Source: Synchiropus splendidus (lineage: Eukaryota; Chordata; Actinopteri; Syngnathiformes; Callionymidae). Taken from it: a DNA stretch of 64,000 bases. The notes under the pieces are model-generated. The model was not told where the DNA came from. It was given only the letters and a program-made list of their open reading frames with translations, and did no database searches. The DNA is taken from contig NC_071334.1 of the NCBI RefSeq assembly GCF_027744825.2, positions 58,533,437 through 58,597,436 on the forward strand. The letters run 5' to 3'. A program made the translations under genes and the position numbers. Below are positions 21,381 through 33,370 of the stretch, in pieces. The first letter of the stretch is position 1. Every line of letters starts with the position of its first letter.

Positions 21381-21824
21381 GTCATTGTGTAGCAAAAAAC
21401 AGCTGCTATTGTTTGCTTTTGTTCAGGGATTCCTCCATGTTTGTTGTTGTCCTAGCTGCGACATGTCTTGTGCATCAGTGTGATCAGTGGACCAGGAACT
21501 GCTGCACTTACAAAGGGTCTGTGTTGTCGGGAGAGCAAATTGTTAAATGAAATTAAAAAAATTAAATGCCATTAAAATATTTTAACACTTTTTTTTGCTG
21601 TAATTAATTAATCGTAATTAACTCGTTAATGTCCCAACACTAATATATATATTATTTTTTAATAACTCAGAATATGAAGTGAAGTGTAAAATGCATGCCC
21701 CGATCTCCTTTTAAGAAAGCACAATTGAAATAATCACAAATGTAACATTAACATATTGTTTGTTAACTAACATTTTTCTGATGGAAATTAATGTTTTTGA
21801 ATCTTCACAGACACAACAAATTGA

Positions 21825-21830
21825 TTTATT
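21825..21830 (-). terminator. Candidate poly(A) signal of thnsl2
   Basis: AATAAA on the minus strand about 137 nt after the thnsl2 stop codon. A second AATAAA overlaps the stop codon itself (21971-21966) but would leave almost no 3' UTR. Confidence 0.45.
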
Positions 21831-21966
21831 GATTCTTTTTAGATTTTTTTGACTAGATACAGACATCATTAAAGTGTAACAAATCAACTATAGAGACAAA
21901 CAGCAAAAAATTAGTCATTTAATGATCTTCAGACAAACTCACTACTCAATTTGCTGATTCACCGTT

Positions 21967-24900
21967 TTATTGAGTGTAGAAAGACACCATGTTCTTCCTG
22001 GCCAGGTCAAGAGCCTGGAGTGTTTCTCTCAGTCTCTGTTCCCAGTCATCGCACCACTTCTCACTTCGCTCCAGGTTCTGATAGCGAGTGGGTAACTTAT
22101 CTAAGTGGCAAACCTCCTCAAACTGATCAAAGGTCAGCCCAGCCTTCTGAACTGCTTCCTGAAACTTGGCTGGAGACGCTGTGGCAATGTAACATCTGGA
22201 ACAGAGGTCGGATTAGGCAGAACAAACATGTGACATCACACATTTCTTTCTTCAAATACATGTCCACTTTGACACTGCTGATCCGACAGGCTCCAAAAAA
22301 GCACCTTTATTCAACAAACTTAACTCAGGATGTAAACAGTAAAACTTAATCACATAATACCAGGGCATTTGTTGTCAACAATATCGTCACCTCTTCACAA
22401 GGTTAAAAAGAAAAATGTTTGGTTACCTCCTGAGCCCAGGGTTGTGAGGACAGTGGTAGTGATGCCAGACGCCCACAGCTGTATGTGGACACACAAGGTA
22501 CTGGTTCTCCTCCCAGCATCTCCTCATGATCTCCAGGATCCCTTCATTATTCACTCTGCCAGTCGACATAACACTGGACAACTGCAAATGTGCAAGTATG
22601 TGTGATCATTTAAATATAAAAATAAAGATGTTAGACTAAAGACATAAAAACAACAAGACAACAAAAAGAGGATGAAAAACAGACTATTCTTACAAGTGTG
22701 TGAGTATTTTTTGGCAGGATGGACGTATGTGTGCGTTGAAACTCCTCCATCATCTTCCTTACAGACGAACCATCCCCTCCCAACAGCAGCCAGAACACAC
22801 GCTCCATGTTGTACGGGTCCTGCAGGGAAAGACATCATACTCAGCAACAGAGAGCTTCGTCTGCTTCTAGAGTTGCGTTTAAAAATATATCACAAAGAAA
22901 ATTTATATTTTAAGTAACCTTCTTTAAGTAAGTCTTCTTTAAACCAGATAAAGGTGCAAAAAAGTGTTTTGAAGATATTGATAACATTTATCATTTGTTC
23001 AGAGAGTCAAAGTGTATTGAGTAGAGTAGCTGAATGACTCGCATCTTTACAAGTAAAAAATAGATCCAGAGACGATCGATCTAGAAACTAGTAAGTAAAA
23101 AATTATTTTTTTGCTGGAGTGGTTACAAAAGTATGAATGGTGAGATTTAAAAAAGCTGCCTATTACACTCTTGTCGTGTTTTACTGTATTAGGGAACTAC
23201 CTGGATGTCGATGGCAGACGCCAGAGTTTGTTTGACCTCAGCAGCCATGGAGAAGTCACCTGAGGTCACGGTCCGATGTACGATGTCATTAGAATTCACC
23301 ATAGCGACCAGCTTCAGAGGAACACCCATCTGTTTCACGATACACCCAGCTGTGATACAAACACAGAAAACGACAAGATCAGGAACATATCGATGACCAA
23401 TTAAATCTGCTCAGAGCATAACGTCATCAACAAATGTCTTTCAGTCTGTGATCGTCAGTACTTTGTCATGTTTAGGAGTGATCGCCTGTCGCCATTCAAA
23501 CCCCATGTTCTATCTTACTGCTATGAGGAATCAGGTTTTTGTTCCGAATAGCTGGAACTGAAAAGCAGGTGATGGCAGGTGAACTGGGTTTCTTTAAAAT
23601 TGTGACAAACTCTAATGTGTTCAGTCAAGAGAGCTCCACTTGGAGTCAACAGCTGAGGCATGTCCAGTCAACAGAATGTGCAGGGTGATAACACAGGCAA
23701 CCAAGAACACAATCATTTTTATCATTCTTGTATCAATTTAATGTCCTACCAACCTGCAATGTTGCCAGCTCCTCCAGTGGGCACCACCACTTCCAACTCG
23801 GGCAGAGCCGAGTCAGTGCCCGTCTGCTCCACACCGCTGAGCTGCAGGTAGGCAAAGATGAAGTGGGCAAGCTGGATCATAACTCGAGACCAGTTGACCG
23901 AATTAAGACTGATCAGTCCGTGAGTCCGGACGAGATCCTGGTCAGCGAACAGACGGCGCAAGGCTTGGTCGATGTCATCAGAGGAGCCGTCAGCTGCGGA
24001 CACAGTACTAGTGAGTAGATGCTGAATGTCAGGAAAATATGAGCAACTATGAATTTCACCTGCAAACACATGGACGTTGTCGTCCAGGCAGGTGATCATG
24101 TGTTTCTCCTGCACTGGGGTCACTCGTCCACGTGGGTAAATCACCACCACGTCCAGCCCGGAGAGACCTTTGGCACTTTGTATGGCCGAGCCTCCAGTGT
24201 CTCCTGATGTACCTGCCAAACAACCCAAAGCAACATACCGAGATGTAAATAAAGGTTTTTCAGAAGCACTCATTGCACATAACTTTCCCAGGAACCGGTC
24301 AGATCTGCACCCCAATCTCAATAATGTGTTCCTCATAATGTCTATTTTTAATCTGTCTGTCTTAAACAACTTCTTTCTTGGTTCATGGAACAAACTCTTG
24401 CTCGAATTTCTTTTGTAAACCCTAGTGTTGTGGTTCAGTTTTTGATGTGACAATAAATAAGTAATTATTTTTTTCTGACTGGTCAGAAATGTTTTAAAAT
24501 GTTGCACATGACATGGTAAATATTTTTCCCACTTACACATTTTTATTCAGTTTTTCCAATTTTCTCAACATTTTGCATCAAGTGTATCTTTTCTTTTATT
24601 TTTTTCTTTTGTAAATTTCATGAACATGACTTGCACCTGGTTCTATTGCTGGCTGGACTTTTATAGAAAAGTTTGTCATCAGACAAATATCTTTGCAATG
24701 ATCACATGGTTTCATGTGATTACATGAGGTTTTGGTTTGTTTATGTGTAAGTAGATGAAATATGGTTGTTGAGAAAGGTGGGCCCCGAGATCAAAAAGGT
24801 AAAGAACCCCTGCTTTAGGACATTGAGCATATTCACCTTAAAGTAAAGATTTCATGTGATCTGCTCCACTGAATAAATGTATCACATGCAATCACTAAAA

Positions 24901-25481
24901 ACAATTGTTTCAAAACATATGATTATCATTAATGCCTTGTATTTTTGAATGTGATTTGTGTACCAACGAGGACAGTAGCTCGACGTTGCTGTTTCTGCAG
25001 GAAGTAACTGAGGAAGCGCACAGTGCAGGTCATAGCCAGGTCCTTGAATGCCAACGTGTCGCCGTGAAAGAGCTCCAGGATTGAAAGTCCATCCTTGAGC
25101 TCCACCACACGCACCACCTCAGGTACAGAGAAGCCAGAGAGAGCTGCCCCCACCAGAGCTGAAAAAGAGTGCTGAATCTCAATTGGTTTGGGTCAGAGGG
25201 CATTCACTAGACTCCAGTGTGAGGATAAACCCACACTCAGGTACCTACGACAGCCTACCCTGCAGGTCCTCTCTTGGAATCGACTGTGTGGGGATGAAGA
25301 GTGAGGCAACCTCCACAACTATCTGTGTGTAGGACAGGCCTCCCCATCTCCTCAGAGTGTCAGGGGCCAGTGTGGGAACATTCTCTGGCATAAACATCCC
25401 TCCATCAGAAGCAAAGCCAGAGAACAGCACATCCTCAAAGTCCCTTCCATGGACCTCACCACGAGTGCTGCAGAAGAGCAT
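21967..25481 (-). CDS. thnsl2: Threonine synthase-like 2, 8 coding exons
   Basis: Exons in transcript order: 25481-25259, 25158-24964, 24212-24060, 23993-23754, 23349-23201, 22819-22694, 22581-22427, 22195-21967; 489 aa (human about 484). It is a PLP-dependent fold-type II enzyme related to bacterial and plant threonine synthase; vertebrate family members are thought to act as phospho-lyases on threonine phosphates rather than make threonine. Visible family marks: N-terminal STRG and [11 protein letters not shown]; the PLP-binding lysine in LAFKD (K113); [15 protein letters not shown]; the glycine-rich phosphate loop [11 protein letters not shown]; and the late [11 protein letters not shown]. 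The start ATG lies 9 nt after a splice acceptor, so exon 1 is noncoding; a possible donor (ACCG|GTCAGT) is at 26334. All junctions keep phase. The stop TAA is part of an AATAAA hexamer. Confidence 0.93.
24745..24820. repeat. Small transposon-end relic in thnsl2 intron 3
   Basis: The phrase 'aaaaaggtaaagaacccctgctttagg' resembles the 'aaggttaagaaccactgctttag' end of widespread vertebrate DNA-transposon remnants. Only a short, decayed piece is present, so this is a weak call. Confidence 0.3.
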
Positions 25482-26834
25482 TGAATGTATCTGCAAAGTA
25501 ACGCATTAGTTAATAATATAAAAACACTGTAATAAGTGGTAAATTTCATTCTAAACAGAAATAACTTTTGGTCTTACGAGAAAAAAAATTATTGTGTGTC
25601 AACTCATTCAATTAATTTGTTGGGGTAAATAAGTGGTAACATAAGTCCAAGACTGTATATCTATTATTAGTTCCATTTAAGCCTTTGGACTTGTGTCCCG
25701 TGGCTTCTCATTTGTGTTCAGATATTGACAGATCTTATGACCATTTTTTAAAAACCTGCATTTGAGTGCCATTATGGGAAGCTAAATACACCAAGCGACC
25801 ATCGCCTCAGTTCTGATCCAATCAGCGTTTTGCAAAAACTAAAGAGTTACTTTCATTAGTGTGAAAGTCGGTAGTAAAATAGCGCAAAGAGCATTTGGGT
25901 TCCCCTCCTAGCCACAGGGTGGCGCTTTGACACCCTATTAAAATGTGCAATAAATACTCGGCCTATACAAAAAGCTCACTGTAATCAAAATGTTGCAATT
26001 GTAAGAAATTATAAGTAAATGATAATATTTTATCCAGTGTCAATGCAAAAGGATAGCTGTCCCAACAAGCTTTTTCAACTTTTCATTTTTTTTAACTGAT
26101 AAACCTTCATATTTCTGACATATGGCGGAGACCATGAAACACCTTCGTAGAAATGGTAATAAAACTCGCATAATGCATAATGTGTATGAAAATATGAGAC
26201 ACTGCGAACACAGTTGACACAGTCCTCACGGTCCCCATAAATCCAAAGTAACAGTAATAAAGCTACACTAATTCATCGTACTTAATAAATACTGTCAACA
26301 ACAGTATAGAAATAGTATCAACAGAAGACTGACCGGTTTTCAGAGCGTTGCACAGTTCGATGCACCCGCTGCTGCTTCTCATTTGATGAGCCAACACACA
26401 GCAGTCCAGAACCACAGGACTCTGAAACACCTTTGAAACGTTTCTATCTAGTGTCGCCTTCTCTCCAAACGGAATCCTGGAAGCAGGAAGTGTGTCTTAA
26501 TACCGACTCCCAAATATCTGCGCATGCTCAGAAGCCAGTGATGGACCGCCGCCACCACCCGATCCCCCAATATTCATTATCCCACGTTCGCACGACACGT
26601 ACGATGTATTTTTAAAATGTGATGTGTTTTCATTTTATTTTCAAAATGGTGGCACCCAAAGTTCAAAAAGAAATCGATCGTTTCATGTAATTCTCATTTC
26701 TGTTTATCCACCATATGTGGGTTGACAGATACGGCGCTGTTAGGAGAAGGCCTCCTATATCAGGAATCTCAATATCGACATTATCAACAGTAATTCAATG
26801 GACACTTTATAAATGTCGAAAGAAAAGTGTCGTC

Positions 26835-26838
26835 AAAA
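26835..26838 (-). terminator. Pol III terminator of tRNA-Asp
   Basis: Four T residues on the minus strand begin 9 nt beyond the tRNA 3' end. This is the minimal RNA polymerase III termination signal. Confidence 0.55.
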
Positions 26839-26847
26839 TGAATTAGT

Positions 26848-26919
26848 CTCCCCGTCGGGGAATCGAACCCCGGTCTTCCGCGTGACAGGCGGAGATACTG
26901 TCCACTATACTAACGAGGA
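26848..26919 (-). tRNA. tRNA-Asp (anticodon GTC)
   Basis: On the minus strand, 72 nt fold as a cloverleaf. The acceptor arm TCCTCGT pairs with ACGGGGA (one T-G pair), followed by discriminator G. The anticodon stem TCCGC/GCGGA holds the loop CTGTCAC with anticodon GTC. The T stem CGGGG/CCCCG carries the GGTTCGATTCC B box, and the A box is TAGTATAGTGG. It matches vertebrate tRNA-Asp except for a few bases in the D arm (GTGGACAGTATC) and anticodon stem, where compensating pairs are kept. Confidence 0.93.
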
Positions 26920-27059
26920 AGTACTAATCACCCTCAAGTTACTAATTATAAAATCATTTGTTTCTAAAGGACCACAAAAATTATTTACGAATACTTTTCA
27001 CCGTGAACGCCGCGAGACGCTCAGTTTCAATACATTAGCCACGTATGGTGACAGTAGAG

Positions 27060-27285
27060 TGAGCTCTGGAATTATATCTTCTGGCCTTACACTCTCCCTT
27101 CTGTTGATACTTTTAAGACTAAACTTAAGACCCATTTGTTTCTCCAGGCATTCTAACCTCAGCAGATAGTGGAGTGTTTTAACTACCTTGTTCATGTTAC
27201 CTTCATCAGTCTATTCAATTATTTGTGAAGCACTTTGTGACTTCCTTTGTCTGTGAAAGGCGCTATATAAATAAACTTTGCTTGC
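27060..27285 (+). mobile_element. 3' fragment of a dead fish LINE
   Basis: Read on the plus strand with frame corrections, the start resembles the 'LWN...FKTKLKTHLFLQAF' C-terminus of ORF2 in L2/CR1-type fish retroelements. The tail 'gaagcactttgtgacttcctttgtctgtgaaaggcgctatataaataaa' is the hallmark 3' end of the same group (positions about 27226-27277). The rest of the element is missing, as is normal for 5'-truncated insertions. It is not functional. Confidence 0.7.
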
Positions 27286-28185
27286 TAAACCTATCTTGTA
27301 CATCCTCCCAACTCTCACCAGTCCTTCTCATCTCCTGTATCAGATCTGTAAACATCATCGTGCTATCCATCTACTTCTTTCACCCAGCACTTCCATGACA
27401 TAACCATAACCATAACATTCAAACATGTTCCCCATCCTTCCTCTCTACGGCCACACCATGAGTCAGGCCTACCTAACCTCCAACTGGTACTCATTTCTTA
27501 CCTCATCCTTCCTTGTCACTCCCATTGAAAACTAAACCTTTGTCAAAGCTACTGCATGGTTAATGTTGGCATTGCCTCAACATATCCCAAAAGATCAGCT
27601 CGGTTTGACAGCTCTTCTTGAAGAATCAGTAAACATTATTTAGCCAACAGGGGAAACATAACTTCCACTCCTGGAAGACAGCGGATTTTCCACAACAGTC
27701 ACAAAATAATGTTTTTACAAGAACATGAATTTATTTCAATCCAACGTAGGACAAAAAAAGGCACACTGTTAAAAAACAAAAGTACTTCATCCTGAATAGC
27801 ACTCAAACGTTTTACTATGTTTTCATTTGGAAATACTGACTCCAGTTTCACAACATTGCCATACAACGAAGGTAAATAGAAATTACAATAAAAAATTTGA
27901 TTAAAAACATAAAAAAGACAAACATGCAACTCATTCTGCCGCAGAAGGACTTGTTTAAGATGTCGGCTCCGATGTATGTTTCTGGAATGTTTTAAACAAC
28001 AAAAGCTGACTGGCTGTGTAGCTGTGACTTGGCTCCGGCTGCCACTGATGTCTTGGTGTCTCCATGGGAGAGATGATTCACCAGCGGGAGAAAAACGACC
28101 AACTCCAGTTAACTTCAGATGTGGAGTTCAAAAGCAGCACATATGCCCAGGCTTCCATTCTCCTAGTGTTTTTTTGAATTATACA

Positions 28186-28191
28186 TTTATT
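28186..28191 (-). terminator. Candidate poly(A) signal of tbc1d13
   Basis: AATAAA on the minus strand, about 62 nt after the tbc1d13 stop codon. It is the nearest hexamer; others further down (near 27730) could give longer 3' ends. Confidence 0.45.
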
Positions 28192-28252
28192 TTTAATGCT
28201 CACATCTCCTCTGACCACAATGTGCAGAGGATGCAGGAGAAAAATGAGCAGG

Positions 28253-31200
28253 CTAAGGGTTGTCCCGCAGTTCTTTGGCTTTAGTCAAAATGGTGTGTAC
28301 ATCTGAGATGGGGTAGTCCTTGTGCACAAGAAAGGAAAACATTCAGAGGTTTGACTGATTCATGACAGCTTCATCATGCTTGGTGGCTGGTGCATTTTGA
28401 AGAGCAACTTCAGCACATGCTTACCTGCAGCAATCTCATGTTGACAGTGAAATCTCCAGCCAGCAAATGATCTCGGATGAGTCTGCAGATAGAGGAGAAC
28501 TCTGGGTGAGACAGCAGGTCTGCAGAATCCTCTCAGAACAGCCAAGAAGAGGAAACCAATTCAGCCTTAGGAAACAACGTGAAGAGCTTACATGAGCATC
28601 GCACAGCAGACAAGAATGAGGAAGTGGAAGCGGTCCTGGTCAGAGAACAGAGTGTCCCAGATGCGGATGACATCTGGCAGGAGGAACTCCTGAGATAACA
28701 GCAGGGTGAGCCAGCGGAAAGTGAAATACTGAGGTTTGATATTCTGCTCCTCCTATTAGTAAGAAAGCAGAATTAAAGTGGGGAAAACTTTTCGCGTCAA
28801 ACAGGTAATCAGACAGACGTTCACTTAACTCAAGTCGATAAAATTGTAAGAAATCTGTTTAAAATTGACTTTTTAATTATGTGAAACCTTTGAAGTCACT
28901 GATCCCAAATTCACCAGATATTATTGGCCAGTCAACATTCATTAACACCCTCATGCAGTTTGAATGGTTAACTCATCCTTGTTCTTTGCTTTGAAAGAAG
29001 CTTATAGACCCCATCTGACCAGCAAAATTTTCTCATGAATATTGCACATGAATGTTGCGTCAAAAAAAAGTGTACCTAAAACATGCATGTACATTGCATC
29101 GCAAGATAAAGACAGTGTCATCAGGGACAAAAGGGTTTGAACCATTTTTCATTCAGGTCTAATCAATGTAACAATCATACCAGTTTGTGGTAAAGCTCCA
29201 GGTCTTTGTCCTTCAGCATGGAATACACACTCTCCATCTTGTAAGTGATTCCACACTGGGAGTCGTCCAGGCTCTTGATAAAGTTATCTCTGTTCTCTGA
29301 CATCAGGTTTGTGAAGCAAAAGAATGTATCTGCCTCAGCATGTTCTGCACGAGAAAAAAACAAATCAAAACCTTTACCCTGGATATTTTCATTCACTCAT
29401 TTTTAGGTACGATTTGTTCTGCTGACTTGCCTTTCCATTCGCTGTTGGGGTCTGTGGCAAATGTGTAGTAAATTGGACCCACGATCTCATTCATGCCCTG
29501 GACATAAGCGATGCCAGGATTGAGTTTGGCATAGATGAAGAGAATCCGCTCCACCACTTCCCAATGTGCCTCAGTCCCATTGGGCAACACCTCATATTCA
29601 TTGGAGGGATACAGGTTCAAAGACTTTCCCGGGGAACTGACCTGGGGGATAAAAACAGGAGGGGTGACTCATCGAATCATGAGTGACCACATTATCAACT
29701 TGAAGTTGAATCTGTACACATAAGCTTAAACATCAGGGTGAAAGAGCTCGACTGATGAGCAAACTCTTGGCTGAATTACATGCACAGAACAACATTTTTG
29801 TGCTTCTATCCTCAAGTTTTTGAAACTAAAATTCATCATTCATCAACCCATTGTCATTTAGTCTGCTTCATCACAGGTGTTTTGGTCATGGTCCACACTG
29901 AATATTGGTGCACCTGGTGACCTGGTGGTATAGTCATGAATTTGCTACATCCTAATTTGGGTAAAATAAAATAATGACTAAACACATTTGAAAAAACACA
30001 TAGAGGAACAATAACATGGGAGGAATTCTGACTAATGGTTTGTGTATACAGCATGTGAAAGCATAGCTGAAAGAGCTAATGAAAATGGCAGACAGACTTC
30101 ACGTCACCAAGGCTGCACTCACCTGCACTGACTTGAAGGGAAAGCAATACTCCGACAGAGTCAAAAAGAATGTTCATAGAGGCACACAGTGTTTCCACTA
30201 TTCCGAATGGACTTGAAATTCTTACAAAATCGAAATTCTTATACAAATATTTTCAACACATTAAAAGAGCTTTAGTTTAAATAAGGTGATATAAAAACTA
30301 GAATATAGCCACCATTGTGATTTATTGTGCTATTGTCAAACTGATGCAAAATAAACAATATTTTGTTGTTTAAATGTATGTATGGCTCCATCATTTGATT
30401 CAGTCATATACCAAATTAATTCAAATCGATAAATGTGGCTTCTTGTGGGAAATATTCTTAACGCATTAAACTGCACAAATTTCTAATTAACTAGAAATTC
30501 TTAATTCTTTAATCAAATCCCACCCCTAGTAAAAATACATTCAAACTGAACAGAACTATCCGAACAAAGGACAACAGAAGACAGACCCCGAATTTGAATA
30601 ATTTGGGACTCACATTAGTGACTCCGCTACGGTTGCGATTTACAGTCTGGGCCTTCAGTGTGGTTTGCTCTACTCGACGACGCAGTGTCTCATAATCATT
30701 CTGGGGGTCCAGAATCAGCTGGCAGGGGTAGTCGGTGGGACGCTGGAAGAAGGCCATGTCTGGATATAAGCGCCTGTAGACTCACAGAAAAAAAGTGTGA
30801 ATTTCTCTTGGCACGTTTTGAAATGATTCAAATTCAACACATACACACCTCACATCCTTGTCAATCTGAAGTAGGATTTCATTGTCCTTGAAGTAGGTGT
30901 TCCACCTGCTGTCTGGGTTTGGATTCAAAGGCTAGGAGAGTAAATGATATTCATGCAGAGATTAAAATGTTGCCACTTGTGTTTAATGACAGCTGATATG
31001 CCTTTGTCATTTTAAAAATAAAGATACCCTGTAAAATATGTGATATAATGTATGGCTCCTACTTTGAAACAGCTTCATGTCATTTTAAAGGAACATTCTA
31101 ATATATCCTGTTATCAACCAAACAGCCCGGGGCACGAACAAAACAAGCTATGTCAACAAAGCACATAATGTGCTCATATAACAAACGATTCACAAGTTAG

Positions 31201-33256
31201 TTACATGAAGAACGTTACTGGGAAAAGTTATTTTCACTTTGGTACAGTACATTCTTCACTCCATTAACTGTAACAGCAGATTTTGGGATTCGATTTTATC
31301 TCTAATATGGATGAAATAAAAGCAGAAGAAACTCCCTGCCATACTCACATGATCCTCCATTGTCACATCTTCTCTGGACAAACCAAGGTTAGCTTTTGCT
31401 ATTCCTGGCTGGATGATCATCTCTTTCAGGAACTGGGAGTAAACCTCTCTGTCAGTCATAACATATGAACGTTTTTAGAAACATATCTAACCGCAGCATC
31501 TTGGAAAGCTTCCGAAACACTGTCGACAAATATTCACAGTTTCCATATACAACAGTAAATGTTCAGTAAATGTTATTTGCAGGTGCTTTGGTGTGCACAG
31601 CAAAACAACAGTGTACCTCTCCTTCTTCAAGAAAGAATCCCATAGTGTCTGATCCAAAGGGAGGTAGTTAAGAAGGACCTGTGAAGAGTGAAATCAAAAT
31701 CAAATAAGGGCTTGAACATCGTCTGTATTGATAGATTAATTAGTAGAATAGAATTGTGAAGCTTTTTTTCGATGCCAAATTCAAATGTTCCACCATCCAC
31801 CGCAGGTGTTGACGTACTAACCTTCCAACAAAGTGCCCGGATTCCTCCTTCAAATGGGACTCCTGCACATTAAAGATGAGGAGTTAGACAATAAATTGGG
31901 AGATGATGATTGATGATTAAAAATGATGCATTGTACCATTGAAGCAGAGCTCTCTAAGTGCCTTCAGGTTGATGTGCTCTTCACTCAAGGCCACTTTGAA
32001 TTCCTGTATTCTGGAAGAAGGACAAAGTCTTGGTGAGAATAATACTTATCTTACTGAAAATCCTTAAAAACACTATAATACTTAAATACACACAAAAAGC
32101 ATACAGTGTTGATGTATTGGAACAGCAAGCGTCCTCAGAGTAAGCGTGCGTAACTAACTTATCACAAAAAACATATTATGCCATTAGACATTTTCCAATA
32201 CCGATTTTGAGTAACATCGAGGTAAGTTACGGTACAAACACATACTCCAGACATTTTAGGCTTTTGTTGTTAAAGACTGCTTCATACAACAACGTCAACA
32301 TCAAATAAATGTATGAATGCAAGAGGCAATATTTTAGTCACTTTCAAAAAAGGTATTCCTGCTTCAACTCTTTTACACTCAAGAGAGTTCAGGTCAATCA
32401 TGACTTGTGAAATACACAGTTTAATAACTGTGCATTAAATACTAAATAAACTATGACTGGAAATTTTGTTTCATACATGTACAGGTATGTCACAAAATAA
32501 ATAAGGTGGCCACTTGTTATTTAAAATTCGTATTCACTACTGAGTATACTAATAGCTGGACGTTTATGTAGTAGTATTTTGAAAGACTTCAGTGTTAAAT
32601 GAATAAAAAACAAATACACACAATAAAATGCATATCGTGTCCTCAGTGTAAGTGTGTAACTAGCTGTATCCCTCCACCCAAATTTTATCACATTATGGCA
32701 TTAGACATTTTTTAATACCTATTTTGACATGGCTTTTGTTGTTGAAGACCGCTTACTAGTTAGAATATCATTTCACACAGCTGCTCATTCAAATTGATAT
32801 ACATTACTATGACAGCGTATACGGCAGAGGGAAGCCAACAGCCACAATGACGAGAAAAGACGTTCAAGCTCGTCTTCATCCCGTGTTGACAGAATATCAG
32901 AGTCAGCAGGTTTATCCAGCTGAGGCTGAGCATTGTTAGCCAGGAAGTGCCCCAGTCAGGTGATGCGCTACACCTCAGCTAGCCTGCAAAACCTGGCAGA
33001 TTCTATCACATTTTAGTGAGTGAAAATGACAAGATCGCCGTGTTTTGTCAGATAATAAAACTGTTTGTTTTTTTTAATTCAACATCGTTTATTTATCTGG
33101 TAACAATCGGCTAGAAGCTAAGCCGTTATCTTGTTAGCAACGGCTAATGGAAGACAGTTGTGCGTGAAAGATGCTACACACTGAATCTCGTCTGTCAACG
33201 TAATTAAACAGCAAGCGGTCAGCAGTTTCATACCTGTTTTTGTAGGCCGTGGACAT
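28253..33256 (-). CDS. tbc1d13: TBC1 domain family member 13 (Rab GTPase-activating protein), 12 exons
   Basis: Exons in transcript order: 33256-33234, 32010-31937, 31862-31822, 31678-31617, 31448-31349, 30931-30849, 30773-30614, 29641-29431, 29344-29181, 28752-28592, 28482-28425, 28318-28253; 400 aa, the same length as human TBC1D13. The TBC domain fills most of the protein. The arginine finger motif IxxDxxR is IDKDVRR (123-129) and the glutamine finger YxQ is in AYVQGMNE (YVQ 227-229), so both catalytic fingers are present. Family knowledge: TBC1D13 is reported as a Rab35 GAP that affects GLUT4 traffic. HPLNPNPDSRWNTYFKD and DSQCGITYKME match the family closely. The intron after 29431 begins GC rather than GT; the acceptor and phase are otherwise normal. 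Exon 1 codes only 7 full residues. Confidence 0.95.
30187..30335. repeat. Interspersed repeat, copy 2 (inverted relative to 21250-21380)
   Basis: It lies in tbc1d13 intron 7 and aligns with the reverse complement of 21250-21380. An internal 'gaaattctta' is doubled here. An AT-rich tail continues to about 30525 and ends 'tcccacccctagt', which resembles the 'taggggtgggatttgatt' ends of fish DNA transposons. Confidence 0.65.
32084..32754. repeat. Local repeat cluster in tbc1d13 intron 1
   Basis: Three adjoining units are visible. Units C (32084-32284) and D (32611-32754) resemble each other: both have 'aaatacacacaa', 'gtcctcag.gtaag', 'cattagacattttt' and 'cttttgttgtt.aagac'. Unit A (32296-32603) lies between them and has a second copy, B, at 34828-35100. 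No coding capacity is visible. The arrangement looks like local duplication of an AT-rich element. Confidence 0.7.
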
Positions 33257-33370
33257 GTCTGGAAAACGAGCGATGCAGTCTTTCGGCAATTTCCAAAACG
33301 GTTATGTTGTGTTTGCAAAGTCTCATATGTCTGTTGGAAGTCTTCTGTCACTTCCGCCAGTGCTCGCGGA
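33257..33370 (-). promoter_or_regulatory. tbc1d13 promoter/5' UTR with ETS site
   Basis: Just upstream of the start codon the minus strand carries GCGGAAGTGAC (ETS/GABP-type site, core at 33356-33351), about 95 bp before the ATG, within a locally CpG-containing stretch. No TATA box is seen. This fits a housekeeping promoter, inferred from position and motif only. Confidence 0.45.

Larger units (their letters stand above)
18919..21966. other. dqx1-thnsl2 spacer
   Basis: Apart from the candidate dqx1 first exon (20.6-20.8 kb), a CTCF-like motif and a shared repeat near 21.3 kb, described separately, I see no coding exon. A fabp1 gene, which lies between SMYD1 and THNSL2 in human, was looked for and not found. 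Stretches around 21.6 kb are AT-rich. Confidence 0.5.
25482..28252. other. thnsl2-tbc1d13 spacer
   Basis: It holds the presumed thnsl2 first noncoding exon and promoter (about 26334-26500, with a candidate donor at 26334/26333 and a GGAAG ETS-like core near 26486), tRNA-Asp at 26848-26919, a LINE 3' relic at 27060-27285, and the tbc1d13 3' UTR next to 28252. No other exon was recognised. The spacer joins genes whose human orthologues lie on different chromosomes. Confidence 0.45.
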
